Shown here piece after piece: positions 19,125 through 28,683 of a stretch of 64,000 nucleotides of DNA (positions within the stretch are counted from its first letter, which is position 1; every line of letters begins with the position of its first letter). The notes beneath the pieces are model-generated. The model searched no databases. It was not told the origin of the DNA and worked only from the letters and a program-made list of their open reading frames with translations. A program made the translations under genes and the position numbers. Origin of the DNA: DATEGZ01 sp035279905 (lineage in GTDB: Bacteria; Acidobacteriota; Vicinamibacteria; Vicinamibacterales; SCN-69-37); the NCBI GenBank assembly GCA_035279905.1, contig DATEGZ010000187.1, positions 1 to 64,000 of the forward strand, given 5' to 3'.

Positions 19125-20104
19125 GACCGGGCGCCCACCGCGCCCTTGACCTGCCGCCACCACATCGCGATTTGCTCGGCCGCGGGATATCCGACGACGC
19201 CGGACAATGCGCGCAGTCCGGGAGGTCCCGCGGGACGGAATCGAGGCTCGAGCGCTTTCAGGCGCGCGACAGTGGCGCCGAAGCTCGAGCGATCCCACGA
19301 GAAGTACGAGCGCGCGACGTGCTCGTAGACGGCGATGAGCGCGCGGCGGCGCTCGTCGTCGAGGCCGCCGTCACGGCGCCAGCGATCGTCGAGCTCCGCG
19401 GCGTTGCGGAAGCAGTCGTGCGTGAAGGCGTGCGGGTCACGCTGCGACAACGAGCCGCTCCGGTGCACGCGATACTTGAGGCCCACGCCCGTGACGTGAA
19501 CGAAACGGCCGCCCGCCAGGGCGGCGTCGAGCTGAAAGCGCGCGTCCTGGATGATCGGCAGATCGATCCGCCACGGCAGAATCCGATCGACGAAGCTGCG
19601 GCGATACAGCAGCGCGCCCGGCGGCCACCAGGCGTCCCGCAGCATCTCGCAGTCGGGCCTGGCGCCGAGCTTGCGCGTCACGAACCGGCCGACCTCGAAC
19701 GTGCCGTCGGCCTGCGGCTCCCACCGCACCCAGTCGCTGTACGCGACGTCGGCCCCGCTCGTCTGCAGCGCGGTAACGCGTGCGCGCACCGCGCCGGCGG
19801 CGAGCACGTCGTCGGCATCGAGATACTGAAGGAACGCGCCGCGCGCGATCGCGGTGCCCGCGTTTCGCGCCGCGCCGACGCCCTGCTGCTCCTGGCGAAT
19901 CACGCGGATGCTGCGGCCGCCGATCGACTCGGCCACGCGCGCGCTTGCGTCCGTCGACCCGTCGTCGACGACGATCACTTCGCACGCGACGTCGCGTTGA
20001 ATCGCGACCGAATCAAGCGTCTCGCCAAGCCAGGCCTCCGCGTTGTGACACGGGATGATCACGGACACGAGCGATTCGTCGCGCGCCGGCCCGGCAGGGC
20101 TCAT
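19121..20104 (-). CDS. Glycosyltransferase family 2
   Basis: 327 residues from the ATG at 20104, overlapping the ABC ATPase stop by 4 bases. The GT-A core is complete: VSVIIPCHNAEAWLGETLDS, VIVVDDGSTDASA, and the metal-binding FLQYLDADDVLAAGAV. It is a predicted inverting transferase that adds a sugar to the lipid-linked oligosaccharide. The C-terminal 80 residues are helical and not conserved. Confidence 0.9.
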   Translation of the reverse strand: MSPAGPARDESLVSVIIPCHNAEAWLGETLDSVAIQRDVACEVIVVDDGSTDASARVAESIGGRSIRVIRQEQQGVGAARNAGTAIARGAFLQYLDADDVLAAGAVRARVTALQTSGADVAYSDWVRWEPQADGTFEVGRFVTRKLGARPDCEMLRDAWWPPGALLYRRSFVDRILPWRIDLPIIQDARFQLDAALAGGRFVHVTGVGLKYRVHRSGSLSQRDPHAFTHDCFRNAAELDDRWRRDGGLDDERRRALIAVYEHVARSYFSWDRSSFGATVARLKALEPRFRPAGPPGLRALSGVVGYPAAEQIAMWWRQVKGAVGARS

Positions 20105-21387
20105 CGTCCGGCCACCATCGTGTGCGCGACGTGCGGCCGCGCCGGCTTGTGCGCGACGGCGGTCGTCTGGCCGCGCGAACACGCGAACGTCGCCGGCACG
20201 TTGAGCACGCCGGCCCACTCGTCCTGCGGGTGCGCGACGGGAGGCGTGTCGATCATCAGGCCCGGGACGGCCGTCCACTTCTCGAGGAGCTTGCCGCCGG
20301 TCAGATTGTTGCCGTGGTTGAACAGCGCGAAGCTTAGCCGGTACGTCCCGGGGCGAATCGGGAGCTGCTCGACGGTCACGTCGAGCAGTTGTCGTCCGGG
20401 GCCGAGCGACACGGGCTCGAACGCCCAGCCGACCACGACCTCGTCGTTCTCGTCGAGGACGCTGACGCCCAGATGGCCGTTCGTCACCGGTTGCGTGAGG
20501 GTCGCATCGATGCGGATCGCGAACGGCCGGCTCGTGTCCTCGAGCGTGTGTTCGCCGTCTTCGAGCGTCCAGCCGTTGAAGCACTGGCCGTGGCCGAGGC
20601 CTTCATCGCGCCGCAGCGTCGCGGCTTCGTACTCTTTGATCGTCGAGGCGGCGTCGCCGATGTGGCGGAGCTGGCCCTTGTCGAGCCACATCACCGTCTC
20701 GCACAAGCGCCGGATCTGGCCCATCTGATGGCTGACGAGCAGCACGGTGCGGCCTTCGCGGCTGACGTCCTGCATCTTGCCGAGGCAGCGGCGCTGGAAC
20801 TCCGCGTCACCGACGGCCAGGACCTCGTCGACGAGCAGGATGGTCGGCTCGAGGTGCGCCGCGACCGCGAACGCCAGCCGCATCTGCATGCCGCTCGAGT
20901 AGTGCTTCACCGGCGTGTCGATGAACCGCGCGACGTCGGCGAACGCGACGATCTCGTCGAACTTGCGCGTGATCTCGCGGCGTCTCATGCCGAGGATCGC
21001 GCCGTTGACGAAGACGTTCTCGCGCCCCGACAGCTCCGGGTGAAACCCGGTGCCCACTTCGAGCAGCGAGCCCACGCGGCCGCGCACTTCCGCGAGGCCG
21101 GACGTCGGCTCGGTGATTCGCGAGAGGATCTTGAGCAGCGTGCTCTTGCCGGAACCGTTCCGGCCGATGATGCCGACGACCGAACCTTCGGCGATTTCGA
21201 ACGACACGTGATCGAGCGCCCAGAGGTACTCGGCCGGCGCCGATCCTTCCCCACCCATCCACCGGCGGGCCAGGCGAGCGGGCGCCGTGATCCCGCGGCT
21301 GAGCACGTCGCGCATCGCGCCGTACGCCTGGCGGGCGCCAAGGCGGTAGCGTTTGCTGAGCGAGTCGGCGCGGATCACGGTCGTCAT
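20101..21387 (-). CDS. Polysaccharide ABC exporter ATP-binding protein with C-terminal glycan-binding domain (Wzt-like)
   Basis: 428 residues. The ATPase domain has Walker A GRNGSGKST at residues 75-83, signature YSSGMQMRLAFA, and Walker B ILLVDEVLAVGD. After residue 260 comes a beta-rich region of about 160 residues (FNGWTLEDGEHTLEDTSRPF to the end) that matches the Wzt_C carbohydrate-binding domain of exporters recognising the modified end of a finished chain. With the permease gene just downstream it forms a Wzm/Wzt exporter that moves lipid-linked glycan to the periplasm. The extra domain predicts recognition of a terminal sugar modification, perhaps the carbamoyl group added by the NodU-type enzyme; that link is inference. 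Confidence 0.92.
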   Translation of the reverse strand: MTTVIRADSLSKRYRLGARQAYGAMRDVLSRGITAPARLARRWMGGEGSAPAEYLWALDHVSFEIAEGSVVGIIGRNGSGKSTLLKILSRITEPTSGLAEVRGRVGSLLEVGTGFHPELSGRENVFVNGAILGMRRREITRKFDEIVAFADVARFIDTPVKHYSSGMQMRLAFAVAAHLEPTILLVDEVLAVGDAEFQRRCLGKMQDVSREGRTVLLVSHQMGQIRRLCETVMWLDKGQLRHIGDAASTIKEYEAATLRRDEGLGHGQCFNGWTLEDGEHTLEDTSRPFAIRIDATLTQPVTNGHLGVSVLDENDEVVVGWAFEPVSLGPGRQLLDVTVEQLPIRPGTYRLSFALFNHGNNLTGGKLLEKWTAVPGLMIDTPPVAHPQDEWAGVLNVPATFACSRGQTTAVAHKPARPHVAHTMVAGR

Positions 21388-21391
21388 GAGG

Positions 21392-22297
21392 TCAGATCAC
21401 GTCGGCGAACGTGCGTTCCGTTCGCCTGAAGTAGAAGAGTCCGCCGGTCAGCAGCAGCCCGACCGCGAGACACGAGACGCCCACCGTGAGCGTCGGCGCC
21501 GGCGCGCCGTCCATCAGCGCCCAGCGGAAGCCATCGACGACGCCAACCATCGGGTTGAGCGCGTAGAGCGAACGCCAGGCGGCCGGCACCATCGAGCTGG
21601 GGTACGCCACGGGCGTGGCGACGAGCCAGATCTGCGTCAGGAACGGCAGCGTGTACCGGATGTCCCGATACCGGACGTTGAGCGCCGAGAGCCACACGCC
21701 CACGGCGAGGGCCGTCACGACCGCCAGCAGCGTCCAGAGCGGCAGCGTCCACAGCGCGCCCGATGGCGCCACGCCGTAGTAGGCCATCAAACTCAACAGG
21801 ACGATCAAGGACAGGCAGAAGTCCACGAGCCCGACGCACACCGCAGCCATCGGCATGATGAGGCGCGGAAAGTAGACCTTGGTCACGAGCCGCTGATTGG
21901 CGACGACGCTGTTGCTCGACTCGGCGAGCGCGAAGGCGAACAGCTGCCACGGCACGAGCGCGCTGAAAGCGAACACCGGATACGGCAGCCCGTCCGACGG
22001 AATCCGGCCGAGCCGGCCGAAAAAGATGCTGAAGACGACCATCGCGAGCACCGGCTGCAGGATGGCCCAGGCGACGCCGAGCGCCGTCTGCTTGTAGCGG
22101 ATCTTCACCTCGCGCCACACGAGGAAGAACAGGAGCTCGCGAAACTCCCAGATCTCACCCATCCGGATGGGCACCCACCCGGCCGCCGGGGCGATCGTGT
22201 GGACCGGAAGATCGGACGCGCGAGCCGCTGAAGTATGAGTCACGTATGGGGGAAGAATCGCAAAGGCGTGGCGGCTCGGTGAATGCCGAACCGACAC
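21392..22297 (-). CDS. Polysaccharide ABC exporter permease (Wzm-like, ABC-2 type)
   Basis: 301 residues from the GTG at 22297; an alternative GTG at about 22243 would remove 18 residues, and neither has a clear ribosome site. After a conserved amphipathic lead-in (WEFRELLFFLVWREVKIRYKQT) come LGVAWAILQPVLAMVVFSIFF and five further membrane segments, the fold of ABC-2 O-antigen and teichoic-acid permeases. It lies 4 bases before the ATPase gene and should pair with it as the inner-membrane channel for lipid-linked glycan. Confidence 0.92.
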   Translation of the reverse strand: MSVRHSPSRHAFAILPPYVTHTSAARASDLPVHTIAPAAGWVPIRMGEIWEFRELLFFLVWREVKIRYKQTALGVAWAILQPVLAMVVFSIFFGRLGRIPSDGLPYPVFAFSALVPWQLFAFALAESSNSVVANQRLVTKVYFPRLIMPMAAVCVGLVDFCLSLIVLLSLMAYYGVAPSGALWTLPLWTLLAVVTALAVGVWLSALNVRYRDIRYTLPFLTQIWLVATPVAYPSSMVPAAWRSLYALNPMVGVVDGFRWALMDGAPAPTLTVGVSCLAVGLLLTGGLFYFRRTERTFADVI

Positions 22298-22315
22298 GCC
22301 TGGATGTTCACGTCG

Positions 22316-24553
22316 TCAGGCCTGATTGGCCGAGCGCTGATAGTACTTGCCATACTCCTTGCGATAGTACGGCGCATAGTAATACGCGTTACGCTCGATG
22401 TTCACGCGATTGAGCACAGCGCCGATGAGCTTCGCATGGGCGCTCCGGAGCTGCTCGACGGCGGCCATCGCCGCGCGGCGCGGCGTCATCTCGGCGCCGA
22501 CGACGAACAGCACGCCGCCCGCCATGTGGGCGAGCACGGCCGCGTCGGTGACCGGCATGACCGGCGGCGCGTCGATGATGATCCAGTCGTACCGGCCCTT
22601 GAGCTCGTCGAGCATGATCTCGAACTTCTTCGATCCGAGCAGCTCGGCCGGGTTGGGCGGAATGTGCCCGGCCGACAGCAGCCAGAGGTTGTTGACCGAC
22701 GACTGCCGCGTGGCGTCGGGCAGCGTCGTGTCGCCGACGAGGACGTTGGACAAGCCCGGCTCCTGCGACCGCCCGAGCGTCTCGTGCATCCGCGGGCGGC
22801 GCATGTCCGCGTCCACGATGAGCGTGCGCTGCCCCGCCTGGGCGAGCGTGATTGCCAGGCTGCTCGAGATGACCGTCTTCCCTTCGTGCGGACCGGTGCT
22901 CGTCACGAGCACGCTGCGCGCGCCCTCCTCGGCTGAGGAGAACAGCATCGCGGTGCGCAGCGCACGGATCGCTTCCGCGAAGTTTGGCGGCACGTCGTGG
23001 TGCAGCATCGGCGCTTCGCCGGTGTCCTTGTTCTTCGTCTCGACGAGCGGAATCAGTCCGAGGAACGGCACGCCGAGGTGCGCCTTGATTTCGTCGGGCG
23101 ACTTCAGACGGCTGTCGAAGTACTCGACGCCGAAGGCCAGCAGGATGCCGAAGAAGCAGCCGCTCATCGCCGAGAACATCAGATCGCGCCGTGTCTGCGG
23201 CAGCACCGGATACCGCGGCTCTTCGGCGCGGTCGACCACCTGGATGTTCGTGCCCTGGTAGCCGCCGCTGACGCCGGTCTCCTTCGTCCGCTGCAGGAGG
23301 TCTTCGTAGAGCTTGCGATTGCTGTCGGCTTCACGCTGCAGGCTCGCGTACTCCATCGCCTTGCGATCCAGCCCGAGCGCTTCGGCCTTCTGCGCGTCGA
23401 GCTCCTTCACGAGCGCGTCTTCCTTCGTCTTGGCCGTGAGGTACTCGGCCTGGATCGATCCGACGAGCTTCTTGACCTCGGCGTCGAGCTGCACTCGGGC
23501 GGCTTCGATCTTGACCGTCTGGGCCTTCTGTTGATCGGAATTGGGCCCGTAGTTCTGCGCGGTCAAGCGCGCCTGCTCGGCCTTGGCGTCCGACATCTCG
23601 GTCTTCAGCCGCCGGACGAGCTCGTCGGCGAGCACCGCCGGCGCGGAATCGAGCGGCTCGCCGCTGGCCTGCATGCGCATGATCTGCTGGTAGATCGCTT
23701 CCTTGTCGATGCGCTGCAGGCGCGCTTCGGTCACCTGCGAGTTCAGCGCGTTCAGCTTCTGCACGACGATATTCGACTTGTCGTCAACAGCGAGCGCGTT
23801 GTGGGTCTCTTTGTAGGCCTGAAGCGCCGCGTCGCTGGCGACGACCTTCCGCTGCTGCTCTTCCAGCTGTTGCGTCAGCCACGTGTTGTCGCGCACGGAC
23901 GCGTTGCGGCGGAACTCGAGGCTCTGCCGGATGTACTGCGCGGCGAGCTCGTTGGCCGCTTTCGCGGCGTAAGCCGGGTCCGGCGACTGGAAGCTGATGT
24001 CGACCAGGCGCGAGTTGTGGACCGGCGTCACGTTGAGTCCCCCGAGGAACCCGTCGACGCGGGCGGACTGCGGCACCGATTCGTCCACGGGAGCCGCGGC
24101 GGCCGCGGGCGCCGGCGCGGGCTTCGGCCACGGCGACTTCACGAGCGCCAACGCCCGGTCGACGAGCGCGCTTGGACCGAGCGAGAAGGCGTTCTGGACC
24201 GGCACGCGTTCGGTCTGGCCGTCTTTCTCGAGCGCGTCGGCGGTGCGCAGGGCGAGCGCGCGGCTCTGCAGGATCTTGTACTGCGTCGGATAGAAGTCGT
24301 CGTCCATCCACGCCGTCTGATCCTCGAGCACGGTGTTGATCGACGACGCGCGGCGCGCGTCCTTCTCGATCAGGATCTGTGTCGTGGCCTCGTAGATGGG
24401 CACCGCGCGCAGGCTGCCGAGGACGCCCGACAGGAACAGGACGAGAAACGTCGGCAGCGCGAACCATCGCCGCTTGTGCAGAATGCGGAGGTAATCGGTC
24501 AGGTGCCAGGCCGGACCGTGGGTGTGTCGGGGAGCTGCCGGATGCGTCGCCAT
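22316..24553 (-). CDS. Polysaccharide co-polymerase / tyrosine autokinase (Wzc-like)
   Basis: 745 residues. An N-terminal Wzz domain is bounded by membrane segments at about residues 35-55 and 455-475, with a long coiled-coil periplasmic region between them. A cytoplasmic BY-kinase domain follows: Walker A STGPHEGKT (about 547-555), Walker A' LIVDADMRRPR, and IIIDAPPVMPVTDAA. The last 25 residues are tyrosine-rich (NAYYYAPYYRKEYGKYYQ), the autophosphorylation cluster. Wzc controls chain length and export by cycling phosphorylation, together with a Wza channel; the Wza-like gene lies just upstream. No dedicated phosphatase gene is visible. Confidence 0.95.
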   Translation of the reverse strand: MATHPAAPRHTHGPAWHLTDYLRILHKRRWFALPTFLVLFLSGVLGSLRAVPIYEATTQILIEKDARRASSINTVLEDQTAWMDDDFYPTQYKILQSRALALRTADALEKDGQTERVPVQNAFSLGPSALVDRALALVKSPWPKPAPAPAAAAAPVDESVPQSARVDGFLGGLNVTPVHNSRLVDISFQSPDPAYAAKAANELAAQYIRQSLEFRRNASVRDNTWLTQQLEEQQRKVVASDAALQAYKETHNALAVDDKSNIVVQKLNALNSQVTEARLQRIDKEAIYQQIMRMQASGEPLDSAPAVLADELVRRLKTEMSDAKAEQARLTAQNYGPNSDQQKAQTVKIEAARVQLDAEVKKLVGSIQAEYLTAKTKEDALVKELDAQKAEALGLDRKAMEYASLQREADSNRKLYEDLLQRTKETGVSGGYQGTNIQVVDRAEEPRYPVLPQTRRDLMFSAMSGCFFGILLAFGVEYFDSRLKSPDEIKAHLGVPFLGLIPLVETKNKDTGEAPMLHHDVPPNFAEAIRALRTAMLFSSAEEGARSVLVTSTGPHEGKTVISSSLAITLAQAGQRTLIVDADMRRPRMHETLGRSQEPGLSNVLVGDTTLPDATRQSSVNNLWLLSAGHIPPNPAELLGSKKFEIMLDELKGRYDWIIIDAPPVMPVTDAAVLAHMAGGVLFVVGAEMTPRRAAMAAVEQLRSAHAKLIGAVLNRVNIERNAYYYAPYYRKEYGKYYQRSANQA

Positions 24554-24568
24554 TGGGGTCCGAAGCGA

Positions 24569-25408
24569 TTAGAAGATGCGCGACTTGACGGTGACGGTGT
24601 CGCCGGGCCGCACGATCGTGTCGAGCGTGACGTCTTTGACTTTCTCGTCCTTGCCGTTCACCGTCTTGCGCAGGATCTCGACGCGCTTGTCCGAGCCGCG
24701 CTCGGTGACGCCGTGCGCGAGCGTCAGGGCCTGCTTCAGCGAGATGCCGCTCGGCTCCACCGTGTAGGCGCCCGGATTCTGGACGAAGCCGCCGATGTAC
24801 ACCTGGCCGGCCTTCTTCACGAACACGCGGTCGCCGTCGCGCAATGTCAGGTCGTTCGTGCGGTTGCCGTTCTCGAGATCGCGGAACGAGCGCGTCTCGA
24901 CATTGTCGGGCGACGCGGCCGCGACGCCGGCGGGGCCCGGCGCGTTCGCGGCTTCGTGCACGACCATTACCTGATCGCCGGCCGCGGGTGTCGGCAGGCC
25001 GGCCTTGACGAGCGCCTGAAAGAGCGTCATCTCACCCGCGTAGCTGAACGTGCCGGGCGTCTTCACTTCGCCCGTGACGGTCACCGTCCGGTTCGCCGAC
25101 GGTTGCACGGCGACCGAGACCTGCGGGGGCCGGATCGCGAAGCCGCCCGTGACGAGGCCGTCGCTGATCGACGCCTCGACCTCGCGCGTCGTCAGGCCGC
25201 CCGCCTTGAGGAGCCCGAGGGGCGGAAACTTGAACGTGCCATCCGTGTCGACGAGAAATTCGCCCGACATGCCGTCGAGGCCGAACACGCTCACCTTCAG
25301 CTGATCACGCGGCGCGATCTTCGGCGCGGTCTGCCCCGCGGCGAGAAACGACACCGACGCGAGCGCGACGACCAGCGCCGCCGAACCCGTCTGCCATCTA
25401 GAAGCCAT
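24569..25408 (-). CDS. Polysaccharide export outer-membrane protein (Wza-like, SLBB domain)
   Basis: 279 residues from the ATG at 25408, which overlaps the upstream barrel gene by 11 bases; the longer open frame is rejected because this ATG begins a clear signal peptide (ALVVALASVSFLAAGQ). The mature part opens with the export domain (IAPRDQLKVSVFGLDGMSGE and FKFPPLGLLKAGGLT), followed by SLBB-like repeats (TVTVTGEVKTPGTF and VYIGGFVQNPGAYTV). Wza-family proteins form the periplasm-spanning outer-membrane channel. There is no lipobox cysteine, unlike E. coli Wza. Next to the Wzc-like kinase it completes the export tunnel. Confidence 0.92.
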   Translation of the reverse strand: MASRWQTGSAALVVALASVSFLAAGQTAPKIAPRDQLKVSVFGLDGMSGEFLVDTDGTFKFPPLGLLKAGGLTTREVEASISDGLVTGGFAIRPPQVSVAVQPSANRTVTVTGEVKTPGTFSYAGEMTLFQALVKAGLPTPAAGDQVMVVHEAANAPGPAGVAAASPDNVETRSFRDLENGNRTNDLTLRDGDRVFVKKAGQVYIGGFVQNPGAYTVEPSGISLKQALTLAHGVTERGSDKRVEILRKTVNGKDEKVKDVTLDTIVRPGDTVTVKSRIF

Positions 25409-26624
25409 ACGTAACCGAACCCCCGAGTTTGAAGCCCGTGTAGCTGCGACCGGCGACGATCGAGCTGCGCTCCGTCCAGTCGGCGTCGACGCCAAGGTGG
25501 AGATTCGCCGCGGTGCGGCAGCCGATTCCGCCGCCGTAGACGACCACGCGGTCGTTGCGCGACGCGATCTCGAGGCCGTCCGCCGCGAGCCCGGCCAGCG
25601 CCTGGTAGTTCAACGTCGTGCGGCTGATCCGGCCGATCGCATCCCACCTGGTGCCGATCGCCTGCGTGAGCGTGACGCCGCCGCCGTTGCTCACGTAGTA
25701 GGGCGACGTCAGCTCGAACGAGTACTCGACGTCGCGGTTGAACGCGACGGCGAACCGTGTCGCATCGCGCACGGTGTAGGTGACGTCGACGGCTGCGATG
25801 AGTCCCGAGTAGTCGGGCACGGCCGCGTTGAGCGCATCGAAGTGCCGGTAGCCGACGGAGGCCTTGCCGGAAATCAGGGCAAAGGGCTTGAACTCGAGCC
25901 CCGGCGCAATGCGCGAGCTGTTGCTGTCGCGGAGCGGCGAGTACTGGAAGCGATCGTGCTCGTTGGCGATCAGGACGACGAAGGTCGTGAGCGGCGTCAG
26001 GCTGTAACGCACTGTGCCGGTGACTTCCTGTTCGGTGTGGTTGAGCGCGGTCGCGAGGCGAACGTTCTCGATTGTCTGTTCTTCCGCGTATCCCAGGTCG
26101 CGGTAGGCGACGCTGGTGTCGAACGTGAGCTTCGGTCCGACCCGGAACAGCACGCCGCCGTCGCCGGACGTCGTCGTCCGCAACGCACGCGCGTCGATTT
26201 CCAGGTTCGGACGCGACCGCGTCCGCAGGTACCCGCCGGCCACGTGCGGCACGATGCGCGTGAGCACGAGATCGAGCCGTCCCTGCTGGTTGACCTCGAA
26301 CGAGCGCTGGTCGGCCAGGTCCTTGAAGTAGACCCAGCCGAGGTCGGTCCGCGAGCTGAGCCGCGCGCGGCCGATGCTGAGCCAGAGGTCCGCGCCGGGC
26401 GCGAAGGTCGCCGTGAAATCGCGCTGCGGGTCACCAGACGCGTTGAGGACGTTGCTGTCGATGCCGAAATTGCGCAGCGCGAGCCGCGGCGTGAGCCCGA
26501 CCGGTCCGAGGTGAATGGCCGCGTCCGCGCCGGGATCGTGCGCGATGTCCTGGGCCTGGACGGTGGCCGGCGAGACGATCGCCAGCACGCACGTGATGGC
26601 ACGTGCAATTCGAGAGAGACGCAT
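25398..26624 (-). CDS. Outer-membrane beta-barrel protein of the polysaccharide locus
   Basis: About 408 residues from the ATG at 26624; a GTG 12 bases upstream (26636) is also possible. It starts with a signal peptide (RAITCVLAIVSPATVQAQ). The mature protein has many alternating hydrophobic/polar strands and ends in a phenylalanine (KLGGSVTYGF), the usual signature of Bam-inserted barrels. Similar 'outer membrane beta-barrel' proteins accompany Wza/Wzc pairs in exosortase-type and acidobacterial clusters and are thought to help secretion. No specific function is shown by the sequence. Confidence 0.75.
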   Translation of the reverse strand: MRLSRIARAITCVLAIVSPATVQAQDIAHDPGADAAIHLGPVGLTPRLALRNFGIDSNVLNASGDPQRDFTATFAPGADLWLSIGRARLSSRTDLGWVYFKDLADQRSFEVNQQGRLDLVLTRIVPHVAGGYLRTRSRPNLEIDARALRTTTSGDGGVLFRVGPKLTFDTSVAYRDLGYAEEQTIENVRLATALNHTEQEVTGTVRYSLTPLTTFVVLIANEHDRFQYSPLRDSNSSRIAPGLEFKPFALISGKASVGYRHFDALNAAVPDYSGLIAAVDVTYTVRDATRFAVAFNRDVEYSFELTSPYYVSNGGGVTLTQAIGTRWDAIGRISRTTLNYQALAGLAADGLEIASRNDRVVVYGGGIGCRTAANLHLGVDADWTERSSIVAGRSYTGFKLGGSVTYGF

Positions 26625-26699
26625 GAGCGCGCTCACGATCTGTGTTGGATTGCGGTTGAGGTTGAGGTTGACGACTTCGCGAACGTGCGCGGTCGAGTG

Positions 26700-27146
26700 T
26701 TATTGACTCGCGCTGCGGGTCATGACCGCGGCCGACCCGGCGAGGCCGGCGGCGGCGGCCAGCACCCAATACGCTGCCGGAATGCGCCCGCAATCAAGAC
26801 GAGCGTTCGTCTTGACCTTCGGATCCGGCGACGCCTGAAACGGCCCGGCCGTGCACACGAGCGGCGCGTTCTTGACGCTCGTGCGAATCAGCTCGAGCAG
26901 ATACGGCTTGCCGACCGGCACTTCCTTCGCGGCGAACTGCCCTTGCGGATCGACGGGCACGACCCTCAGCACCTTGCCCGTTTCCGCATCGCGCAGCTGG
27001 ACCGCAAAGTCGGTGAGGTGCCTCGCATCGGCTCTGACGCGGCCGCTGAGCACACCAAACGCGTCCTGAGCGGCCGTCAGCGACGGCGCGCCAAGCGCGA
27101 GGAGCACACACAGAGCCGCGGCGGCGAGTCGATGGATCTTGCGCAC
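26700..27146 (-). CDS. Small secreted protein with C-terminal membrane segment, unknown function
   Basis: 148 residues from the GTG at 27146, which begins a signal peptide (LAAAALCVLLALGAPSLTAAQ); the much longer open frame upstream comes from the regulator gene on the same strand. The mature part contains a carboxypeptidase-regulatory-like beta sandwich (LSGRVRADARHLTDFAVQL, GQFAAKEVPVGKPYLLEL), two cysteines, and near the end a hydrophobic helix (YWVLAAAAGLAGSAAVM). I do not recognise a named family. It sits between the regulator and the barrel gene, so it may be a periplasmic accessory of export. Confidence 0.65.
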   Translation of the reverse strand: MRKIHRLAAAALCVLLALGAPSLTAAQDAFGVLSGRVRADARHLTDFAVQLRDAETGKVLRVVPVDPQGQFAAKEVPVGKPYLLELIRTSVKNAPLVCTAGPFQASPDPKVKTNARLDCGRIPAAYWVLAAAAGLAGSAAVMTRSASQ

Positions 27147-27238
27147 CAAGACAGTATTTTCGGGCCCCGGCGTCGTACCGGTCAAACCGCCGCGTATCAC
27201 TCGCGGCGCGGGCCGTCGCCGAATTGATACACGCGGGT

Positions 27239-28678
27239 TCATCGGCGAGCTGCCAACAGTGATCGCGCCACATTCAGCTGGCGGACCTTGCGATACAGAT
27301 TTGTACGCTGGATGCCCAGCGCCTTGGCGGCGTCGCCGACGCGGCCGTGGTGCTTGATCAGCACCGCGCTGATGCAATCGTGCTCGAACCGCGCGCGCGC
27401 GTCCCGCAGCGTCATCCCGGTGTCGACGCGCGCCGACGCGCCTTCCAGGCTCGCGTGCGCGAGCACGTCCTCGAGTTGGATCACCGAGTGTCCCGACGCG
27501 TGCATGAGCGTTTCGATGAGCGATCGGAGGTCGCGGGCGTTGCCCGGCCACGGCAGCGCTGACAGGAGCGCCATGGCCGATCGACTGAGGCCCTTCATCG
27601 GACGGCCGGCCGAGACGCAGGCGGCCCGCAGGAAGTGCACCGCCAGCAACGGGATGTCCTCGCGGCGCCGCCGCAGCGGCGGCACGTCGATGCGCAGCGC
27701 CACGAGGCGCTCGTAGAGATCCTCCCGGAGATGGCCGTCGTCGACCGAGGAATCGAGCGACGCTTCCGCGCCCGCCATCAGCCGCACGTCGACGTCGATC
27801 GTGTCGCGGCCGTCGCCGAGCTGCGCTTCGCCGTCGCGCAGCAGCCGCGCCATGCGCGCCTGAATCCGCGCCGGCACCTCGACGACGTTCGCCAGATACA
27901 ACGTGCCGCCGCGGGCTTCGAAGATCGCCCCGCCCGGCCCGATGCGCTCGACGGCGTTGCCTCTCGGCTGCGCGCGTCGCTCGACCGCGCCGCCGAACAG
28001 CCGATGCTCGAGGTCTTCGGGGCTGCCGGCGCAGTCGACGCTCACGAACGGCTGCGCGGCGCGGCCGCTCTGAGAGTGAATGGCATACGCGACGCGCGCC
28101 CGGCCCGTGCCCGGCTCGCCGCAGAGACACACGCCGCCGGCGGTATCGGCCGCGCGGCGAACGGCATCAACGACCAGGCGCATCGGCGCGGAGTGCGCGA
28201 ACAGCGAGTCGACGCCGCACGCCGGTGCCGGCTCGAGCGCGGGCGCGGCATCCTGTCGGTCGGCGACGTTGGCCAGGAGCGTCGTCACGTCGCGGCCGTC
28301 GAACGGCCACGGCAGCAGATCGACCGCGCCCAGGTGCAGCGCCTCGCCGGCGACGAGCGGATTCGACGGATCGACGATGGCGCCGATCGGCACCTGCGGA
28401 TGCTGCGCGCGGACGACGCGAATCGACGGCAGCGCGAGCCGATCGTCCGCGAGATCGACCAGGCACAGCGCGAACGATCGCGTGGCGAGCAGGCGCAGCG
28501 CGTCGGTCACGTTCACGACCGTCGTCAGCGGCAAGCCCAGTCGGCCGAGGCGCTCGCGGACGGCGGCGCGCTCGCGCGAGGCCGCCGGCACGAACAGGAT
28601 GCCGCCGGACTCTGCGGTGTCGCGGCTGTCGGCGTCTGGCGCCACCACGGTGCGTGTCGGAGTCGGGTGTGAAGCCAT
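27239..28678 (-). CDS. Sigma-54-activator-like regulator with degenerate ATPase and Fis-type DNA-binding domain
   Basis: 479 residues with the NtrC/PrsR layout: receiver-like domain (about 25-145), AAA+ domain (about 170-400) and Fis-type helix-turn-helix (about 430-479; KALGIQRTNLYRKVRQL). The catalytic motifs are lost. Walker A reads GEPGTGRARV with arginine for lysine, the GAFTGA loop that contacts sigma-54 is absent, and Walker B reads GGTLYLANV without Asp-Glu. The receiver lacks the first acidic pair and the late lysine. The arginine-finger region (REDLYERL) and sensor II (WPGNARDL) remain. It probably binds DNA as a repressor or co-regulator without activating sigma-54 itself; this is inference. 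Confidence 0.85.
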   Translation of the reverse strand: MASHPTPTRTVVAPDADSRDTAESGGILFVPAASRERAAVRERLGRLGLPLTTVVNVTDALRLLATRSFALCLVDLADDRLALPSIRVVRAQHPQVPIGAIVDPSNPLVAGEALHLGAVDLLPWPFDGRDVTTLLANVADRQDAAPALEPAPACGVDSLFAHSAPMRLVVDAVRRAADTAGGVCLCGEPGTGRARVAYAIHSQSGRAAQPFVSVDCAGSPEDLEHRLFGGAVERRAQPRGNAVERIGPGGAIFEARGGTLYLANVVEVPARIQARMARLLRDGEAQLGDGRDTIDVDVRLMAGAEASLDSSVDDGHLREDLYERLVALRIDVPPLRRRREDIPLLAVHFLRAACVSAGRPMKGLSRSAMALLSALPWPGNARDLRSLIETLMHASGHSVIQLEDVLAHASLEGASARVDTGMTLRDARARFEHDCISAVLIKHHGRVGDAAKALGIQRTNLYRKVRQLNVARSLLAARR

Positions 28679-28683
28679 CGTGA

